Of a DNA stretch of 13,325 nt, positions 7,190-13,263 are shown piece after piece (positions within the stretch are counted from its first letter, which is position 1; every line of letters starts with the position of its first letter). Source of the stretch: Anaerotignum sp. (GTDB lineage: Bacteria > Bacillota > Clostridia > Lachnospirales > Anaerotignaceae); contig JAHHTX010000056.1 of assembly GCA_020024255.1 (NCBI GenBank), positions 1-13,325 of the forward strand, written 5' to 3'. The notes below the pieces were generated by a model. That model worked only from the letters and a program-made list of their open reading frames with translations. It did not search any database and was not told the origin of the DNA. Position numbers and translations under genes: made by a program.

Positions 7190-7218
7190 ATTTTAGAGGA
7201 AACCCCCTGAAAATGCAA
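7190..7218 (-). promoter_or_regulatory. mnmG: Sigma-A type promoter for mnmG
   Basis: On the minus strand TTGCAT (7213-7218) and TAAAAT (7190-7195) are separated by exactly 17 nt. The predicted start of transcription near 7183 gives a leader of about 46 nt. It supports separate transcription of mnmG from the MATE gene. Confidence 0.65.
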
Positions 7219-7241
7219 GTTTTTTCACGGAAGACAGGAGC

Positions 7242-7291
7242 GGCTTTGCCCCAAATCTCCCTACTTTTTGGGAAAAAGAGGAGCAAATGCC
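7242..7291. other. Long imperfect hairpin between the MATE gene and mnmG
   Basis: GGCTTTGCCCC (7242-7252) pairs with GGAGCAAATGCC (7280-7291), with one bulge and one wobble (on the minus-strand RNA). Inside, CTTTTT (7264-7269) pairs with AAAAAG (7273-7278) over a 3-nt loop. No T-run follows on the minus strand, so it is not a textbook terminator. It lies after the MATE stop codon and before the mnmG promoter, where it could protect the 3' end of the MATE message. Confidence 0.4.
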
Positions 7292-7308
7292 ACCATCTTC
7301 CCATGCAC

Positions 7309-8733
7309 TTATGGCTGTTCCAGTTTTTTCATGGCATGATGGAACTGAATGGCAAAGAGTATGGCTGTAGTCAGCACAGCAAAACCATCTGCTACAGGTT
7401 CTGCCATGAATATGGCAATATCTTTCTCCGCAAAAAACATAGGCAGAATATAAATGAGAGGAATCAACAGGATAACCTTTCGGAACACCGCCAAAAACAG
7501 AGAGGTTTTGGCATTGCCAATGGCAATAAAAGTCTGCTGACAGGCAATCTGTATACCGAATATGCCGGATAGTGCCATGTAATACCGCACCGCTCTTGCC
7601 GTATAATCCAAAAGCACTTGGTTGTCACGGTTGAACATAGACGGAATAACACGGGGAAACAGCATACAAATCGCCCACAGCACCAGAGAATACCCAAGAC
7701 TATAAGTGACCAGAATACGGAACGTTTTTCGCACACGGTCAGCATTGCCTGCACCAAAGTTATAGCCCGTAATGGGTTGTGCTCCCTGAGCCAATCCCAT
7801 AAGGGGAAGCATGGAAAACTGCATAATACTGGTTAAAATACTCATGGCACCAACGGCAATATCACCCCCATAATATTTCAGGGAAGAATTAAAGCAAATG
7901 CTGATGGCACTTTCCGTTGCCTGCATAATAAACGGGGAAAGCCCCAGAAGCAGACAGGGGAAAATGATGGAGGGGGTAAACCCAATATACTGCTTTTGCA
8001 AACGCAAAATCGTTTTCTCTCCCGTAATAAACCGCAGTACCCAAATGGCAGAAATGGCTTGGGAAAGAATTGTTGCCAAAGCCGCACCACGCACGCCCAA
8101 ACCAAACAGGAAAATAAAAACAGGGTCTAATATAATATTGCTGATTGCCCCAATCATCACCGTTATCATACTGATTTTGGCAAATCCCTGTGCGGTGATA
8201 AAAGCATTTATCCCCAAAGACAACTGCACAAATACCGTTCCCACCAAATAGAGATTTAAATATTGGAGGGAATAGACAATGGTATTTTCACTTGCACCGA
8301 ATATGGGCAAAAGTTTTGGGGCAAAGGTATAGAAAAACGCCATCAACACCACAGAAAGCACCAAAAGCAGGAAAAAACAGTTTCCCAATGTACGCTCCGC
8401 TTCCTCCTTTTTTCCCTGACCCATAAGCACTGAGGCACGGGGTGCACCGCCAAGGCTGACCAATGCGGCAAATGCGGAAATGAGCATGATAATGGGCATA
8501 CAGACACCCACACCGGTCAGTGCAAGATCTCCATACTCAGGGATATGCCCCAGATACACCCGATCCACCACATTATACAAAACATTGACAATCTGTGCCG
8601 TAATGGCAGGAATGGCAAGCTGACGAAGGAGCCTACCCACAGGTTCTATGCCCAATTTGTTTTCTTCTGCCGGTTTCGCCTGTGATGGTGTTGTTTGCCG
8701 TGATTTTTCTTCTATTGACATTTCTTCTTTCAC
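7309..8733 (-). CDS. MATE family efflux transporter
   Basis: This encodes a 474-aa integral membrane protein, expected to have 12 membrane segments in two homologous halves, exporting cationic drugs or metabolites with Na+ or H+ antiport. The first half carries PAITAQIVNVLYNVVDRVYL in TM1 and GGAPRASVLMGQGK after TM2. The second half carries GLAQGAQPITGYNFGAGNAD, the matching loop, so both MatE repeats are complete. The start is taken as GTG 8733, 8 nt after AAGGAG. ATG 8721, four codons in, is 11 nt from GGAGAGG and is an alternative. The ATG at 8778 lies in a tandem repeat without a ribosome binding site. The gene separates mnmE from mnmG, an unusual place for a transporter. The substrate is unknown. 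Confidence 0.92.
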   Translation of the reverse strand: MKEEMSIEEKSRQTTPSQAKPAEENKLGIEPVGRLLRQLAIPAITAQIVNVLYNVVDRVYLGHIPEYGDLALTGVGVCMPIIMLISAFAALVSLGGAPRASVLMGQGKKEEAERTLGNCFFLLLVLSVVLMAFFYTFAPKLLPIFGASENTIVYSLQYLNLYLVGTVFVQLSLGINAFITAQGFAKISMITVMIGAISNIILDPVFIFLFGLGVRGAALATILSQAISAIWVLRFITGEKTILRLQKQYIGFTPSIIFPCLLLGLSPFIMQATESAISICFNSSLKYYGGDIAVGAMSILTSIMQFSMLPLMGLAQGAQPITGYNFGAGNADRVRKTFRILVTYSLGYSLVLWAICMLFPRVIPSMFNRDNQVLLDYTARAVRYYMALSGIFGIQIACQQTFIAIGNAKTSLFLAVFRKVILLIPLIYILPMFFAEKDIAIFMAEPVADGFAVLTTAILFAIQFHHAMKKLEQP

Positions 8734-8757
8734 CTCTCCAACTCCTTTTTCAACGAT

Positions 8758-8781
8758 ACATACCATAAAACATACCATAAA
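8758..8781 (-). repeat. 12-bp direct repeat, two units, in the MATE leader
   Basis: ACATACCATAAA occurs twice head to tail (8758-8769 and 8770-8781), 25 nt upstream of the MATE GTG start. It follows the 3' arm of the leader hairpin on the minus strand. Confidence 0.7.
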
Positions 8782-8782
8782 A

Positions 8783-8870
8783 CCTTGGGGCTTGATGAAG
8801 GTTTATGGGGCATTGCTACACTTAAATTGCTATGTCCAAATTGCCGTGTCCAAAAGGAGAAAAGCCCCAA
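8783..8870 (-). promoter_or_regulatory. Structured leader between mnmE and MATE with competing stems
   Basis: On the minus strand CCATAAACCTT pairs with AAGGTTTTATGG (one bulge; the hairpin occupies roughly 8776-8809). Its loop contains AAGCCCC, which can instead pair with the upstream TTGGGGCTT: forward-strand arms 8785-8793 and 8862-8870 are a perfect 9-bp inverted repeat. GCCCC (complement of 8807-8811) can also compete for the same upstream GGGGC. Such mutually exclusive or pseudoknotted pairings suit a transcript 3' end or a regulatory leader. It matches no riboswitch class I know. Confidence 0.4.
8811..8852 (-). repeat. 14-bp tandem repeat, three units, in the mnmE-MATE spacer
   Basis: Three head-to-tail units at 8811-8824, 8825-8838 and 8839-8852 follow the forward consensus AATTGCTATGTCCA. 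Units 2 and 3 differ at two positions, and unit 1 is more diverged. They lie 24 nt past the mnmE stop codon and form the interior of the long-range stem of the MATE leader. Confidence 0.7.
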
Positions 8871-8875
8871 AAAAC

Positions 8876-10270
8876 TCACTTTCCTAAACAGAACTTTGTA
8901 AAGATACGGTCGATAATTTCTTCATTTGCCACATCGCCCGTAATTTCTCCAAGGGCATCATTTGCCTCCTGCAAATCCATCGAAATAAAATCCTCCGGCA
9001 TTCGTGTACGGATTGTCACCAGACAACGTTCCATGGCTTCTTTGGCACGCAAAAGTGCATTTTTATGACGGATATTCCCAAGGAGGGTATCTTCCGCCGT
9101 TGCCGCCTCTCCTTTAAAAAACATTTCTTTCACAGCGGCAATGAGGGCATCAAAACCTGTGCTGCACTTTACGGAAATGGGCAGAATCTGTCCTTTTGGC
9201 AAATAATCTGTCAATTCTGTAAGGGAAAGCTCTTGGGCAAGGTCAGACTTATTCAGCAGCACCAAAGCCGGCATACCCTTAATGAATGCAAGGATTTCTT
9301 TATCCTCCTCATCTAGTGGGCGAGAGCCGTCCAGCATCATCAGTATCAAATCTGCCTGCTTTGCATAGGCTTTGGATTTCTCCACACCCATACGCTCCAC
9401 AATGTCCCCTGTTTCCCGTATACCTGCCGTATCTACGATTTTCATGGGAATACCGTCCAAATTGATATACTCCTCTACCGTATCCCTCGTTGTTCCGGGA
9501 ATATCTGTCACAATGGCACGTTCTTCCTCCAGAAACCAGTTGAGCAGTGAGGATTTGCCCACATTCGGTTTTCCCACAATAACCGTTTGCAAACCTTCTC
9601 TCAAAATTTTTCCTCTGTCCGCATGGGAAAGAAGGGTTTCCATTTTTTCTTTCAGGGCTACAGATTTCTGCTCCATAGATTGGTATGTTTCTGCCTCCAC
9701 ATCGTGTTCGGGATAGTCTATGACCGCTTCGATGGAGGCAATCATATCCAGTACATCGTTCCGCATTTCCCGTACCTTTGTTTTCAGCCTGCCTTCCAAC
9801 TGGTCCACCGCTCCCTGACGGGATACTTCTGTTTTTGCATGAATCAGGTCGATGACGGCTTCTGCCTGCGTCAAATCAAGTCGTCCGTTGAGAAATGCCC
9901 GTTTTGTAAATTCTCCCGACTCTGCATGCCTTGCTCCTGCATCTAAAACTGCCTGCAATACCCGTTTTGTGACAAGCATACCTCCATGGCAGTTGATTTC
10001 CACAATATCCTCTTTTGTATACGTATGCGGGGCAAGCATAACGGAAACAAGCACCTCATCAATGATTTCACCTGTTTTCGGGTCACGAATATGCCCGTAA
10101 GAAATGGTGTGAGAAGGCTTGTCCGAGAGCTTTTTTCTGCCCTGAAACAAGGTATCCGCCAAGGAAACACAGCCTTTCCCACTAAGACGGACAATACCTA
10201 TACCGCCACTGCCTATGGGTGTGGATATGGCAGTAATGATATCGTCTAAAAAATCTGCCTGTTGTATCAT
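8876..10270 (-). CDS. mnmE: tRNA modification GTPase MnmE (TrmE)
   Basis: This encodes a 464-aa cytosolic GTPase, the partner of MnmG in modifying U34 of tRNA; GTP hydrolysis by G-domain dimerisation drives the reaction. The N-terminal formyl-THF-binding domain starts DDIITAISTPIGSGGIGIVR (9-28). The G domain has G1 GKPNVGKS (233-240), G2 TTRDT (260-264), G3 DTAG (280-283) and G4 NKSD (340-343). The C terminus ends FCLGK (460-464) with the invariant Cys that defines the family. The ATG at 10270 is 8 nt after AAAGGA. Upstream, repeat C separates it from khpB; downstream lies the MATE gene rather than mnmG. I found no clear promoter in the 45-60 nt just upstream. Confidence 0.97.
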   Translation of the reverse strand: MIQQADFLDDIITAISTPIGSGGIGIVRLSGKGCVSLADTLFQGRKKLSDKPSHTISYGHIRDPKTGEIIDEVLVSVMLAPHTYTKEDIVEINCHGGMLVTKRVLQAVLDAGARHAESGEFTKRAFLNGRLDLTQAEAVIDLIHAKTEVSRQGAVDQLEGRLKTKVREMRNDVLDMIASIEAVIDYPEHDVEAETYQSMEQKSVALKEKMETLLSHADRGKILREGLQTVIVGKPNVGKSSLLNWFLEEERAIVTDIPGTTRDTVEEYINLDGIPMKIVDTAGIRETGDIVERMGVEKSKAYAKQADLILMMLDGSRPLDEEDKEILAFIKGMPALVLLNKSDLAQELSLTELTDYLPKGQILPISVKCSTGFDALIAAVKEMFFKGEAATAEDTLLGNIRHKNALLRAKEAMERCLVTIRTRMPEDFISMDLQEANDALGEITGDVANEEIIDRIFTKFCLGK

Positions 10271-10333
10271 AAAACCAATCCTTTCTTTACTAACACAGGG
10301 ACTTTTTTTATGGACAAAAGGGTGTCCGAAAAA

Positions 10334-10546
10334 TCATTTTTATCCCTTTTGGAAAATACGGAAATGTTGGGGAAACGAAGGGTTTCCCCAATGGAATCCG
10401 CAGTGGGAATTCACTTCCCATGAGGAAAAGCAGAAGTTTCAGGGCTTTTTTTGCCATGGGAACTTCTGCTTTTTCCTTCTGTCTGCCCGTCAAAGCCTTG
10501 CAGGAAATGAGGCTTTGACGAAAGGGGGCGACTTTGTCGGCACCCC
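10334..10546 (-). repeat. Structured intergenic repeat, copy C (most complete copy)
   Basis: This accounts for most of the 304-nt gap between khpB and mnmE. On the minus strand it shows, in order: a GC-rich hairpin CGAC/GTCG with flanking GGGG/CCCC (10524-10546); a perfect 11-bp stem (10488-10498/10510-10520); a 13-bp stem AAAAGCAGAAGTT/AACTTCTGCTTTT (10426-10438/10461-10473); a TGGGAA/TTCCCA hairpin; and an outer TGCGGA/TCCGTA stem around the 10-bp stem 10367-10376/10382-10391. Copy A matches the last part, D the middle, and B the whole with deletions. The 22-nt core is at 10390-10411. The rest of the gap, 10271-10333, holds a small GGACA/TGTCC hairpin and the mnmE ribosome binding site. Confidence 0.8.
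10426..10474 (-). terminator. Candidate terminator after khpB, inside repeat C
   Basis: The perfect 13-bp stem 10426-10438/10461-10473 has an inner GGC/GCC stem around a run of seven A and is followed on the minus strand by TTTT followed by CC. It could end khpB transcripts, about 100 nt past the stop codon. Since the opposite side is also T-rich, it would work in both directions. Confidence 0.5.
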
Positions 10547-10574
10547 TCTTTCTCTTTCTTTTTACATTTACTTT

Positions 10575-11324
10575 TTACATTTCTATTTCTTCGTTCTGTG
10601 TTTCTGTGTTCTCGTCCTTCTGCCATCTGCCTGGCTTTTTGTAGCTTTTATAATTTTTGTGATACCCTTTATATTTGTAGTCTTGGTACTCCGAAGAATT
10701 GCCTTTATTTTTCAGGGCAATGACAACGTTTCGATAAGGTTCTTCCCCTTCACTATAGGTAGTGACATAGCGGTCATTCTGCAATGCAGAGTGAATAATC
10801 CGTCTTTCGTAAGGGTTCATGGGCTCCAATACCACATTTTTTCTCGTATGCTTTACTTTTTTTGCCAAATTCATGGCAAGGGTTTCCAGCGTTTCTTTTC
10901 TTCTTTGGCGATAGTTCTCTGTATCCAGCATAATACTGATATAAGATTCACTGTTTTTATTGACTGCCAGATTCACCAGATATTGCAGGGCGTCTAAAGT
11001 CTGTCCTCTTTTCCCAATGAGGATACCCATATCTTCCCCTTCCAAATCAATGAGCAGATGTTTTTCCTGCCATGTGGTTTTGATTTTGATAATGAGCCCC
11101 ATGGAAAGAAAGACTTCCCGCAGAAAATTCTCTGCTGCTTTTTCGGGATTGAAATTCCGTTTTACGAGAACCACGGCTTCTTTGCCACCGAACATACCAA
11201 GGAAACCTCTTGAGCCTTCCTCTAAAACCGTAACGGAAACTTCATCTTTTTCCGCCTGCATTTCGGAAAGGGCAGCTGCGATTGCTTCATCTACGGTTTT
11301 ACCGCTCTTTCTGATTTCGTCCAT
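10575..11324 (-). CDS. khpB: RNA-binding protein KhpB (Jag / SpoIIIJ-associated protein)
   Basis: This encodes a 249-aa cytosolic RNA-binding protein with the standard Jag layout: an N-terminal Jag_N domain (1-56, with GSRGFLGMFGGKEA at 37-50), a KH domain with GKRG in its GxxG loop (104-107), and an R3H domain with R174-x3-H178. KhpB works with KhpA in other Firmicutes to bind many transcripts and affects cell elongation and division. After the R3H domain there is a tail of about 40 residues rich in Tyr, Lys and then Glu (YKYKGYHKNYKSYKK), probably disordered. The ATG at 11324 follows AGGGGGG and is 12 nt from the yidC stop. Two copies of TTTTTACATTT (10559-10569 and 10572-10582) straddle the stop codon. 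Confidence 0.95.
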   Translation of the reverse strand: MDEIRKSGKTVDEAIAAALSEMQAEKDEVSVTVLEEGSRGFLGMFGGKEAVVLVKRNFNPEKAAENFLREVFLSMGLIIKIKTTWQEKHLLIDLEGEDMGILIGKRGQTLDALQYLVNLAVNKNSESYISIMLDTENYRQRRKETLETLAMNLAKKVKHTRKNVVLEPMNPYERRIIHSALQNDRYVTTYSEGEEPYRNVVIALKNKGNSSEYQDYKYKGYHKNYKSYKKPGRWQKDENTETQNEEIEM

Positions 11325-11336
11325 TTGTTATCCCCC

Positions 11337-12359
11337 CTACGCAAATTTTCTTCTATAGTATTTCTGCAAAATCACTTGCTGGATAATGCCGAACACGTTA
11401 CTGATTGTCCAATACACCCCAAGACCTGCCGGTACGTTGATACAGAACACACCCATCATAATGGGCATGAAATAGAGCATGGTTTTGTTCATGCTGTTTG
11501 TCATCTGTGCTGCCGGATCATCTGCTGATGTATTGGGTTTGTTGACAACCATCATAATTTTGGACTGCAGGTAGGTAGTCAGTGCTGCTGCAATGGGCAC
11601 AAGAACACCGGGGAATTGCAGTCCGCACTTGCTGACAAGGGGCAGTGTCAGGAAAGTTTCAATGTGATTCTTTGTTTCCAAAAGAGGCATCAATGCCGCA
11701 CTGTTATCGCCCAATGTCTGTAAAAGTGCTGTCCATTCATCTGCTTTGATGTTTGCCACAAGCATAACCATATCACTGACATTATTAAGGTCAAGACTCT
11801 GGATTTTATAGGTATTGACCAGATTTTGTGCAATATCCGTCAAGGCTTCCACACGCAATGTTTCCGGAATGGCAATGAGGGCATTGGCAATATCTGTATA
11901 ATTTTCCCGAATTACGCCTACATAAGCATAGGGGTTCTGGAAAATATAGAACAGCGCATACAAAATCGGCAGCTGCAGCAACATGGGTAAACAGCCTCCC
12001 ATAAGATGGACACCGTTTTTCTTCTGAAAATCCTGCAATTCCAGTGCCATTCTCTGCTGAGACATGGTGTCTGTTTTTCCTTTATATTTCTCCCTAATCT
12101 TGTTCATCTCCGGCTGTAACTGCTGCATCTTCACGGAAGATTTCTGCTGTTTTACCATAAGAGGGAACAGAACTAATTTCACAATTAAAGTAAAGATAAT
12201 AATGGTAAGTCCCAATGCCCCTGCCCCAACACTGTTGTGAATGCCGTTAAACAGAATGTCATAGAACTTTCCAAGAAATGTCGCAATAGGGGACAGGATA
12301 CTCCCCGGCTGTCTTGCCATTTTTATGGCATCAGCGGACATCAAAAAAAACTCAAACAC
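11337..12359 (-). CDS. yidC: Membrane protein insertase YidC (Oxa1/SpoIIIJ family)
   Basis: This encodes a 340-aa polytopic membrane protein that inserts proteins into the membrane alone or with SecYEG. Visible in order are the first core membrane segment with LTIIIFTLIVKLVLFPL (51-67), the cytoplasmic coiled-coil loop MQQLQPEMNKIREKYKGKTD (78-97), the GGCLPMLLQLPILYALFYIF segment (121-140), an enlarged extracytoplasmic loop (about 141-248), FPGVLVPIAAALTTYLQSKI (249-268), and YFMPIMMGVFCINVPAGLGVYW further on. Lys61 stands where E. coli Arg366 and B. subtilis Arg73 sit in the hydrophilic groove. The start is GTG 12359, 7 nt after AGGAGG. There is no N-terminal lipobox Cys as in SpoIIIJ. It lies between yidD and khpB, as expected. 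Confidence 0.96.
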   Translation of the reverse strand: MFEFFLMSADAIKMARQPGSILSPIATFLGKFYDILFNGIHNSVGAGALGLTIIIFTLIVKLVLFPLMVKQQKSSVKMQQLQPEMNKIREKYKGKTDTMSQQRMALELQDFQKKNGVHLMGGCLPMLLQLPILYALFYIFQNPYAYVGVIRENYTDIANALIAIPETLRVEALTDIAQNLVNTYKIQSLDLNNVSDMVMLVANIKADEWTALLQTLGDNSAALMPLLETKNHIETFLTLPLVSKCGLQFPGVLVPIAAALTTYLQSKIMMVVNKPNTSADDPAAQMTNSMNKTMLYFMPIMMGVFCINVPAGLGVYWTISNVFGIIQQVILQKYYRRKFA

Positions 12360-12421
12360 GTTTTTTCCTCCTTCATCAAACGGATTTTGTCAATAAACTT
12401 TTGCAATTTTGCACATTTGTC

Positions 12422-12634
12422 TTATGGCACAGGGTCATAACCGCCTGCATGGAAGGGGTGGCATTTCAAGAGCCGTCTTACTGTCAGATAACCGCCTTTT
12501 ACTGCACCATACTTGACAATTGCCTCATAAGCATAGCGGGAGCAGGTAGGGGTAAAGCGGCAGTGTGCCCCAATATAAGGGGAAATTCCTGTTTGATACA
12601 GACGAATCATCGCTAACATCATTTTTTTCACCAT
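12422..12634 (-). CDS. yidD: Membrane protein insertion efficiency factor YidD
   Basis: This encodes a small (about 70-aa) membrane-associated protein thought to assist YidC-dependent insertion. The family signature is clear: RLYQTGISPYIGAHCRFTPT, then CSRYAYEAI, GAVKGGYLTVRRLLKCHPF and the C-terminal HAGGYDPVP. The start is uncertain. ATG 12634 gives the usual family length but has only a weak Shine-Dalgarno; ATG 12622, after GGTGA, is an alternative. A longer reading from TTG 12700 adds 22 very basic residues encoded by a homopurine tract and has no ribosome binding site, so it was not chosen. The neighbours rnpA and yidC are the normal ones. Confidence 0.9.
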   Translation of the reverse strand: MVKKMMLAMIRLYQTGISPYIGAHCRFTPTCSRYAYEAIVKYGAVKGGYLTVRRLLKCHPFHAGGYDPVP

Positions 12635-12706
12635 AACACACAACTCGATTCTTTTTCTTTTTTCTTTTTTTCTTTTTTTTCTGTTCGGTCTTTCTTTCAA
12701 CCGAAA

Positions 12707-13102
12707 TCAGTCTTTCTTTTCTGTTGCCAAAAACTCTTTTTTTGTTTCTTTGTTTTGTTGTTTTTCCGGTTCCCCTGCCACAAAAAAGCTATGCTTACGG
12801 AACAAATGTGCCAAATCACGCCGCACTTCCCAATAACTTGCATCTTTACATGACACACGGGCAATCACAACAATATCATAGCCTTTTTTCAGCTGCCCTT
12901 CCATACTGCGATAACTTTCACGCAAAAGACGGGTGACATGAGAGCGTACAACGCTTTTTCCCACCTTTTTACTGACAGAAATACCAAGGCGGTTTTCCCC
13001 CGTACTGTTTTTGATGACATACATCACAAGACGGCGGTTTGCAAAAGATTTCCCTTTTTGGTAGACATAACGGAACTGGAAATTTTTTTTCAGAGATTGC
13101 AT
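12707..13102 (-). CDS. rnpA: Ribonuclease P protein component
   Basis: This encodes a 131-aa basic protein that binds the catalytic RNA of RNase P and helps it remove 5' leaders from precursor tRNAs. It starts MQSLKKNFQFRYVYQKGKSF; the FxxVY-like patch and NRRLVMYV strand are typical. The central signature, usually RNR-x-KR, reads RSHVTR here (53-58, in KKVGKSVVRSHVTRLLRESY), so two of the three RNR residues differ. The body ends near residue 105 and is followed by a charged, low-complexity tail of about 25 residues. The ATG at 13102 is 12 nt after AAGGAG. It is preceded by rpmH, as in nearly all bacteria. Confidence 0.95.
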   Translation of the reverse strand: MQSLKKNFQFRYVYQKGKSFANRRLVMYVIKNSTGENRLGISVSKKVGKSVVRSHVTRLLRESYRSMEGQLKKGYDIVVIARVSCKDASYWEVRRDLAHLFRKHSFFVAGEPEKQQNKETKKEFLATEKKD

Positions 13103-13144
13103 ACTTTCTCTCTGCTCCTTTTTTCTCTCTCTTTCTTGCAGAAA

Positions 13145-13161
13145 GACGCAGAATATGCGTC
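13145..13161 (-). other. Hairpin in the rpmH-rnpA spacer
   Basis: GACGCA (13145-13150) and TGCGTC (13156-13161) form a perfect 6-bp stem with a 5-nt loop, about 43 nt before rnpA. On the minus strand only TTTCTG follows, so it is a weak terminator at best. Nearby TACGTT/AACGTA and CATACG/CGTATG pairs (13168-13210) offer alternative folds. Confidence 0.35.
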
Positions 13162-13210
13162 AAAAAGAACGTATGCCTGCGTTTTTCCTGTCAAAGTACG
13201 TTCCCATACG

Positions 13211-13236
13211 AACAAAAGGCCACATACACGCGGCCC
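13211..13236 (-). terminator. rpmH: Terminator or attenuator downstream of rpmH
   Basis: On the minus strand GGCCGC (13230-13235) pairs with GTGGCC (13218-13223) with one G-U pair and a 6-nt loop, then TTTTGTT. It lies 28 nt past the rpmH stop codon. It would shorten most transcripts to rpmH alone while letting some pass into rnpA, an arrangement that would make more L34 than RNase P protein. Confidence 0.6.
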
Positions 13237-13263
13237 TTAATACTCTAACATATAAACAGAAAA

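Noticed and set aside
8734..8778. Longer N terminus for the MATE protein from ATG 8778
   Set aside because: That codon lies in a 12-bp tandem repeat with no ribosome binding site, whereas GTG 8733 follows AAGGAG at 8 nt.
8758..8852. CRISPR-like array
   Set aside because: The repeat units are only 12-14 bp and directly adjacent with no spacers, and no cas gene is present.
10218..10226. Extra DnaA box (TGTGGATAT)
   Set aside because: It is a single 8/9 match inside the mnmE coding region, expected by chance in a window this size.
10215..10997. 260-codon plus-strand open frame across repeat C and the khpB end
   Set aside because: It overlaps mnmE and khpB antisense, runs through a non-coding repeat, is dominated by Phe/Leu/Ile runs typical of antisense reading, and has no ribosome binding site.
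13197..13202. Promoter for rnpA based on TTGACA in the rpmH-rnpA spacer
   Set aside because: TTGACA is present on the minus strand but no acceptable -10 box lies 16-18 nt downstream.
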